NCBI GenBank assembly: GCA_001791615.1
Contig: MGEY01000024.1
Coordinates: 8,274 to 17,584 of the forward strand
Origin: Candidatus Uhrbacteria bacterium RIFOXYA2_FULL_40_9
GTDB taxonomy: Bacteria; Patescibacteriota; Patescibacteriia; UBA9934; GWF2-40-263
Reading direction: 5' to 3'
Length of the DNA stretch: 9,311 bases
Every line of letters starts with the position of its first letter. The first letter of the stretch is position 1. Both the position numbers and the translations under genes were made by a program. The notes beneath the pieces were generated by a model. It searched no databases and had not been told where the DNA came from. It was given only the letters and a program-made list of their open reading frames with translations. Shown here one piece after another: positions 6,619 through 9,311 of the stretch.

Positions 6619-7080
6619 TTATTCATGAGAAATATCGAAATATTGGGAGAGAACAGCACGATAAATATTTCCACGACTCACCATTCCAAGAAGTTTGCCT
6701 TCATGGATAATCGGGACTTGATGGATGCCACTTGCCACCATAAGAGCCCCAATTTTTAAAATTGGTGTTTCCAGATTTGCCGTAAGGAGTCGAGGAGACA
6801 TAATGTCTGTGACTGCGCGAAGAGTTGTTCCTTTTACATCTTGTTCAAGAATTTCAAAATCTGTGAATGCATGAGGTGTTTTGACCCAATCTTTATATTT
6901 TGGGAAAAACGCACGGAACAAATCTTTTTCAGAAAGAATGCCTAAGAGTGTTCCTTTGCTATCTACGACCGGGATAGCGGAAACACGTCTTTTTAACATG
7001 AGAGATGCGGCTTCTTTCCAAGACGTCTCAGGGGCGCAGGTGTGGATTTCTCCAGGAGTAAAAATATCTGCGACTTTCAT
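6619..7080 (-). CDS. Two-CBS-domain protein (likely adenine-nucleotide sensor)
   Basis: 153 aa, stand-alone pair of CBS domains (a Bateman module), the size usual for small CBS-only proteins. CBS1 covers about residues 5-58 (MKVADIFTPGEIHTCAPETS start, AIPVVDSKGTLLGILSEKDL 36 onward); CBS2 about 90-145 (VTDIMS, HQVPIIHEGKLLGMVSRGNI 120 onward). An insert of about 30 residues (59-89) separates them. Such modules bind AMP, ATP, SAM or similar ligands; no effector domain is fused, so the partner is unknown. In CBS1 the ribose-binding S-x-x-D is present (S50, D53); in CBS2 the aligned position is Asn138 (SRGN), so one ligand site may be weakened. There is no Shine-Dalgarno; the promoter sits so near the ATG that translation is probably leaderless. 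Divergent from the membrane-peptide/HD pair. Confidence 0.9.
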   Translation of the reverse strand: MKVADIFTPGEIHTCAPETSWKEAASLMLKRRVSAIPVVDSKGTLLGILSEKDLFRAFFPKYKDWVKTPHAFTDFEILEQDVKGTTLRAVTDIMSPRLLTANLETPILKIGALMVASGIHQVPIIHEGKLLGMVSRGNIYRAVLSQYFDISHE

Positions 7081-7087
7081 ATACTTC

Positions 7088-7117
7088 TATATAATCAGAG
7101 TTTCTGTTTATCCGCAA
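7088..7117 (-). promoter_or_regulatory. Promoter of the CBS gene, giving a leaderless mRNA
   Basis: Read on the minus strand: TTGCGG (7117-7112), 18-nt spacer, TATATA (7093-7088), then 7 nt to the ATG at 7080. The expected transcription start coincides with the start codon within a base or two. No ribosome site exists in the gap. Confidence 0.5.
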
Positions 7118-7141
7118 GGACTTTATTACCTTGATTTCTTT

Positions 7142-7147
7142 TATAGA
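7142..7147 (+). promoter_or_regulatory. Possible -10 box for the membrane peptide/HD operon
   Basis: TATAGA (5 of 6 to consensus) with only a poor -35 (GACTTT, 7119-7124, 17 nt away). RNA would start near 7154, leaving a very short leader. A perfect TATAAT at 7090-7095 is an alternative but also lacks a convincing -35. Confidence 0.3.
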
Positions 7148-7157
7148 TCAGTCCAGA

Positions 7158-7265
7158 ATGGAAAGTGCTATGTTACGCAAACTTTTTAGGATTATTTCTT
7201 TTGTTTTTGTTGTGTATATATTAATAGCTCTTCTCACACTCCTATGTATTATTTGGGTATCATGA
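7158..7265 (+). CDS. Small single-pass membrane peptide, 35 aa (or 31 aa from 7170)
   Basis: An uninterrupted small ORF from ATG 7158 to TGA 7263-7265. The sequence begins MESAMLRKLFR, a basic N-terminus, and continues with a strongly hydrophobic run of about 23 residues (IISFVFVVYILIALLTLLCIIW) ending WVS: one membrane helix with a positive cytoplasmic end. The second Met (7170) is preceded by GGAAAG at about 4 nt and may be the true start. Its TGA overlaps the ATG of the HD gene as ATGA (7262-7265), a classic translational-coupling arrangement, which is the main reason to believe in it. Function unknown; it could tether or regulate the HD hydrolase, or serve mainly as a coupling leader. A chance ORF in a T-rich region remains possible. 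Confidence 0.55.
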   Translation: MESAMLRKLFRIISFVFVVYILIALLTLLCIIWVS

Positions 7266-7828
7266 CACCAATCAAACCAGATCAAATAACATCGCTAGAA
7301 GAGCGTTGTTGGAGTTTTGTGGAAGAACGTATTCCAGGAATTCGAAAAGGATGTGGAGCACCTGCTTATGTTCATTCTCAACGTGTCTTTCTTCTTTTGA
7401 AAGAGCTTGGATTTTCTGAAGAAGTATGTGTTGGAGGGTTATTGCATGATGTGATTGAAGATGCAGGAATTACGATTGAGGAATTGAAAGCACTTGGATG
7501 TACTCAAAGAATGATCGATCTTGTTTTGCTTGCAACACAAGATGATGAGTATGAGAGAGGGGATACTCAATGGGTGATGTTACTGGCACAATTGATTAAA
7601 GCAGATGATATTGAGGAATGGTCTATTAAGATTGCAGACATTCTTGATAATATTCGAAGTTGTTTGAGCATGTCTCCAGAACGTCGACGTTTTATGCATC
7701 AGGTGAAAGGTCCTCTCTTTTATTCTTTAGTAAAAAAGAAGCCTGTAAAAAAAGAACTACTTGAATTATTACAACAGGCTGTACAAGAGGGTCTTGATCA
7801 AGAACAAAAACTTTCTCAAAAAAAATAA
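7262..7828 (+). CDS. HD-domain phosphohydrolase, MESH1/SpoT-hydrolase-like
   Basis: 188 aa from ATG 7262. Metal and catalytic residues in the order seen in RelA/SpoT hydrolase domains: His38 (YVHSQRV), His62-Asp63 and Glu66-Asp67 in LLHDVIEDAG (60 onward), and IKIADILDNIR with Asp126 and Asn130. These spacings nearly match those of stand-alone MESH1 (H35, H61-D62, E65, D122, N126 from memory). Family knowledge suggests hydrolysis of (p)ppGpp or a related nucleotide with Mn2+; no synthetase or TGS domain is present. A basic helical tail (KKKPVKKELLELLQQ) closes the protein. ATG 7262 is preferred over ATG 7244 because it overlaps the upstream small ORF's stop (ATGA) and gives a normal N-terminus; neither has a clear ribosome site. 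Substrate is inference; other HD nucleotidases are possible. Confidence 0.85.
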   Translation: MTPIKPDQITSLEERCWSFVEERIPGIRKGCGAPAYVHSQRVFLLLKELGFSEEVCVGGLLHDVIEDAGITIEELKALGCTQRMIDLVLLATQDDEYERGDTQWVMLLAQLIKADDIEEWSIKIADILDNIRSCLSMSPERRRFMHQVKGPLFYSLVKKKPVKKELLELLQQAVQEGLDQEQKLSQKK

Positions 7829-7829
7829 T

Positions 7830-7854
7830 AATCCCGCGAATGTGCGGGATTTTT
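7830..7854 (+). terminator. Intrinsic terminator of the HD gene
   Basis: ATCCCGC (7831-7837) pairs with GCGGGAT (7844-7850), 6-nt loop, then TTTT. It starts 2 nt after the HD stop. It also lies 8 nt beyond the stop of the convergent minus-strand gene, where the following tract reads ATTATTATTTTTTTT and could support termination too. Confidence 0.8.
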
Positions 7855-7861
7855 GATCTGT

Positions 7862-8389
7862 TTATTTTGATGGACTGGAAATAGCTTGATCAAAATCAAT
7901 CACATACACCATTGGAGGCTTGCTGAGATCTGCTTTTCCATCTGGGGTCCTGTGAAAGTAGAGGACAAAGTTATTATCATGTAAATGTCCATGTTCAATT
8001 TTGAGTTCAGCAAGACCATCAATGATCGTCTTTTTTTGTTTTTCAATCTCTTGTTTCCAAAGCAAGGTTGCTTCTTCCCATTTTGCAACAGAAGGTCCTG
8101 GAATCACTCTGGTAAAAACATGTACTTCTTTAATTCCTTTCTTGGAAGGTTTTATTCCCACAATGGGTTCAACAGGAACAATCTCAAATCCTTTTGCTTT
8201 CCAAAATTCACGATTCTCAAAAGCAGCTTTCCATGACATTAAGGTTTGAGGTTCTATACTTCTCACAATCACTCTTTCTTTCAATTCTCCACCAAGCAAA
8301 GTTGTTCCAGAACCTGTTTTTTCAAATTGTTTTCGAAAGAATCCTTGGGGGTGTTTCTTTATATAAAGGTGTTTGAAGAGCAAGATCAT
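7862..8389 (-). CDS. Kinase-like C-terminal domain, out of frame with the HEAT half
   Basis: Frame open from 8389 to TAA 7864-7862. A stop lies three codons before the ATG at 8389 and no ribosome site precedes it, so it is unlikely to start there. It is best read as the C-terminal domain of the upstream HEAT ORF, joined near 8347-8351. In ORF numbering: Gly-rich GSGTTLLGG (26-34), VIVRSI (40-45) where kinases carry the VAIK Lys, a long helix (WEEATLLWKQEIEKQKK, 104-120), then HGHLHDNN (133-140), matching the HxDxxxxN catalytic loop with His for Asp, and VIDFDQA (163-169), resembling the metal-binding DFG. This suggests a protein-kinase or aminoglycoside/RIO-like fold, possibly a pseudokinase. 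The match rests on short motifs, so the fold is a hypothesis. Confidence 0.6.
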   Translation of the reverse strand: MILLFKHLYIKKHPQGFFRKQFEKTGSGTTLLGGELKERVIVRSIEPQTLMSWKAAFENREFWKAKGFEIVPVEPIVGIKPSKKGIKEVHVFTRVIPGPSVAKWEEATLLWKQEIEKQKKTIIDGLAELKIEHGHLHDNNFVLYFHRTPDGKADLSKPPMVYVIDFDQAISSPSK

Positions 8390-9311
8390 GAAGATCTACA
8401 AACTCACATCCTAAGACTCTTGCTTGTTCTTTAAGTCCTTCTTGTTCACTCTCTGGAGCGCATTTGATCATTTCTGCACAATAGCGACGAACAAAAATAT
8501 CCTGATCTTTTAATCCAGTTTCAATAAGTTCTGTCCGTTCACTCTCTGGAGCGTATTGGATCATTTGCGCACAATTGCGACGAACAAATATAGCCTGATC
8601 TTTCAATCCCATTTCAATAAGTTCTGTCCGTTCACTCTCTGGAGCGTATTGGATCATTTGCGTGCAAGAGAGACGAACATATTCATCCTGATCTTTTAAT
8701 CCCATTTTAATAAGTTCTGTCCGTTCACTCTCTGGAGCGTATTGGATCATTTCTGCACAATTGCGACGAAGAACAGATATAGCCTGATCTTTCAATCCCA
8801 TTTTAATAAGTTCTGTCCGTTCCCTCTCTGAAGCGTATTGGATTATTTTTGCACAATTGCGACGAACAGATTCATCCTGATCTTTCAATCCCATTTCAAT
8901 AAGTTCTGTCCGTTCACTCTCTGGAGTGTATTGGATCATTTGCGCACAATTGCGACGAACATAAATATCCTGATCTTTCAATCCCATTTCAATAAGTTCT
9001 GTCCGTTCACTCTCCGGAGCGTATTGGATCATTTGCGCACAATTGCGACGAACAGATTCATCCTGATCTTTCAATCCCATTTCAATAAGTTTTGTCCGTT
9101 CACTCTCTGGAGCGTATTGAATCATTTTTGCACAATTGCGACGAACAGATTCATCCTGATTTTTCAATCCCATTTTAAGAACACTTGCAAGGCGTTTTTT
9201 AAGCGTCTCTTGTTCACTCTCTGGAGCGTATTGAATCATTTTTGCAGAAATGTCTCGATCGTTATCATTTTCTGACATTAATCCTTTTTGAATCAGTTCT
9301 GGTATTTGCTC
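8322..9311 (-). CDS. HEAT-like tandem-repeat protein, 5' end beyond window, frameshifted at 3' end
   Basis: The frame runs open past the right edge (EQIPELIQKGLM before the Met at 9278), and the residues there already match the repeat, so the Met is internal and the start is outside. Visible: end of one repeat, a 38-residue degenerate repeat (9287-9174), then eight near-identical units of 31 residues (one of 32), consensus MGLKDQDESVRRNCAQMI then QYAPESERTELIE. The pattern LKDxDxxVRxxCAxMI is that of HEAT/PBS-lyase-like repeats: two helices per unit building a curved solenoid for binding protein or nucleic acid. After the array, QARVLGCEFVDLHDLALQT leads to LYKETP, where the frame goes wrong: the remaining PRILSKTI and TGA at 8324-8322 are probably out of frame. 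No signal peptide or membrane segment is visible in this part. Confidence 0.75.
   Translation of the reverse strand, partial: EQIPELIQKGLMSENDNDRDISAKMIQYAPESEQETLKKRLASVLKMGLKNQDESVRRNCAKMIQYAPESERTKLIEMGLKDQDESVRRNCAQMIQYAPESERTELIEMGLKDQDIYVRRNCAQMIQYTPESERTELIEMGLKDQDESVRRNCAKIIQYASERERTELIKMGLKDQAISVLRRNCAEMIQYAPESERTELIKMGLKDQDEYVRLSCTQMIQYAPESERTELIEMGLKDQAIFVRRNCAQMIQYAPESERTELIETGLKDQDIFVRRYCAEMIKCAPESEQEGLKEQARVLGCEFVDLHDLALQTPLYKETPPRILSKTI
8347..8351 (-). other. Homopolymer frameshift site (C5 on the minus strand)
   Basis: In the HEAT frame the codons are ACA CCC CCA AGG; in the downstream frame CAC CCC CAA GGA. With four Cs instead of five the reading would be LYKETPQGFFRKQF, joining both halves without a gap. 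The choices are a real +1 insertion, a sequencing or assembly error, or +1 slippage on CCC-C. Confidence 0.65.
8427..9173 (-). repeat. Tandem array of eight 93-bp coding repeats (one 96 bp)
   Basis: Units on the minus strand: 9173-9081, 9080-8988, 8987-8895, 8894-8802, 8801-8706 (96 bp), 8705-8613, 8612-8520, 8519-8427. Inner units are nearly identical in DNA, including synonymous positions (for example TCTGTCCGTTCACTCTC recurs on the plus strand), so the array expanded recently. The 96-bp unit has a duplicated triplet (GAA at 8768-8773, plus strand), adding one Leu. The outermost unit (8519-8427) is the most diverged at its end. An older, degenerate unit flanks the array at 9287-9174. Confidence 0.92.

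Noticed and set aside
8427..9173. Repeat array as a possible CRISPR
   Set aside because: Units are 93 bp, contiguous without unique spacers, and encode in-frame protein repeats.
8838..9275. Plus-strand 145-codon ORF with periodic repeats
   Set aside because: It is the antisense of the HEAT repeat array; its periodicity only mirrors the real coding repeats and it has no ribosome site.
1..9311. UGA recoded as glycine
   Set aside because: Glycine uses GGN codons throughout and several genes end properly at UGA, with terminators directly following the 364-aa gene.

Overview
The window reads as a compact, moderately AT-rich bacterial chromosome segment, most likely from the Patescibacteria/CPR radiation (a Peregrinibacteria-like lineage would fit, but this is inference from gene style only). 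Reasons are the very short intergenic gaps, housekeeping genes next to unrecognised proteins, a free-standing ComEC metallo-hydrolase with its own membrane anchor, and a small alarmone-hydrolase-like HD protein. UGA ends several genes (the ComEC hydrolase, the 364-aa protein, the small membrane peptide, the HEAT half) and is never needed as a sense codon. This argues for the standard code and against the UGA=Gly lineages (Gracilibacteria/Absconditabacteria).

Left part (1-5350, all plus strand): the C-terminal third of leucyl-tRNA synthetase with its terminator; then a probable run of UDP-sugar dehydrogenase (ugd), the ComEC membrane channel part, the ComEC metallo-beta-lactamase part (overlapping by 37 nt), and nucleoside diphosphate kinase (ndk), closed by hairpins. 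The ComEC pair belongs to DNA uptake; ndk to nucleotide balancing; ugd to surface polysaccharide precursors.

Middle (5350-7100): a 364-aa protein of unknown function, plus strand, converges on a minus-strand two-CBS-domain protein. Four hairpins lie in about 105 nt between them, at least three with T-tracts. The CBS gene has a promoter so close to its ATG that its mRNA should be leaderless.

Right part (7100-9311): a divergent plus-strand unit with an unannotated 31-35-aa single-pass membrane peptide whose stop overlaps (ATGA) the start of a MESH1/SpoT-type HD hydrolase. After a terminator comes a minus-strand gene running off the right edge. It has a nearly perfect tandem array of 31-residue HEAT-like repeats followed by a kinase-like domain. 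The two halves are in different frames, and removing one C from a C5 run (8347-8351) joins them seamlessly. This is the most unusual locus: recently amplified repeats whose differences concentrate at three adjacent positions, linked to a kinase-like domain with His at the usual catalytic Asp position.
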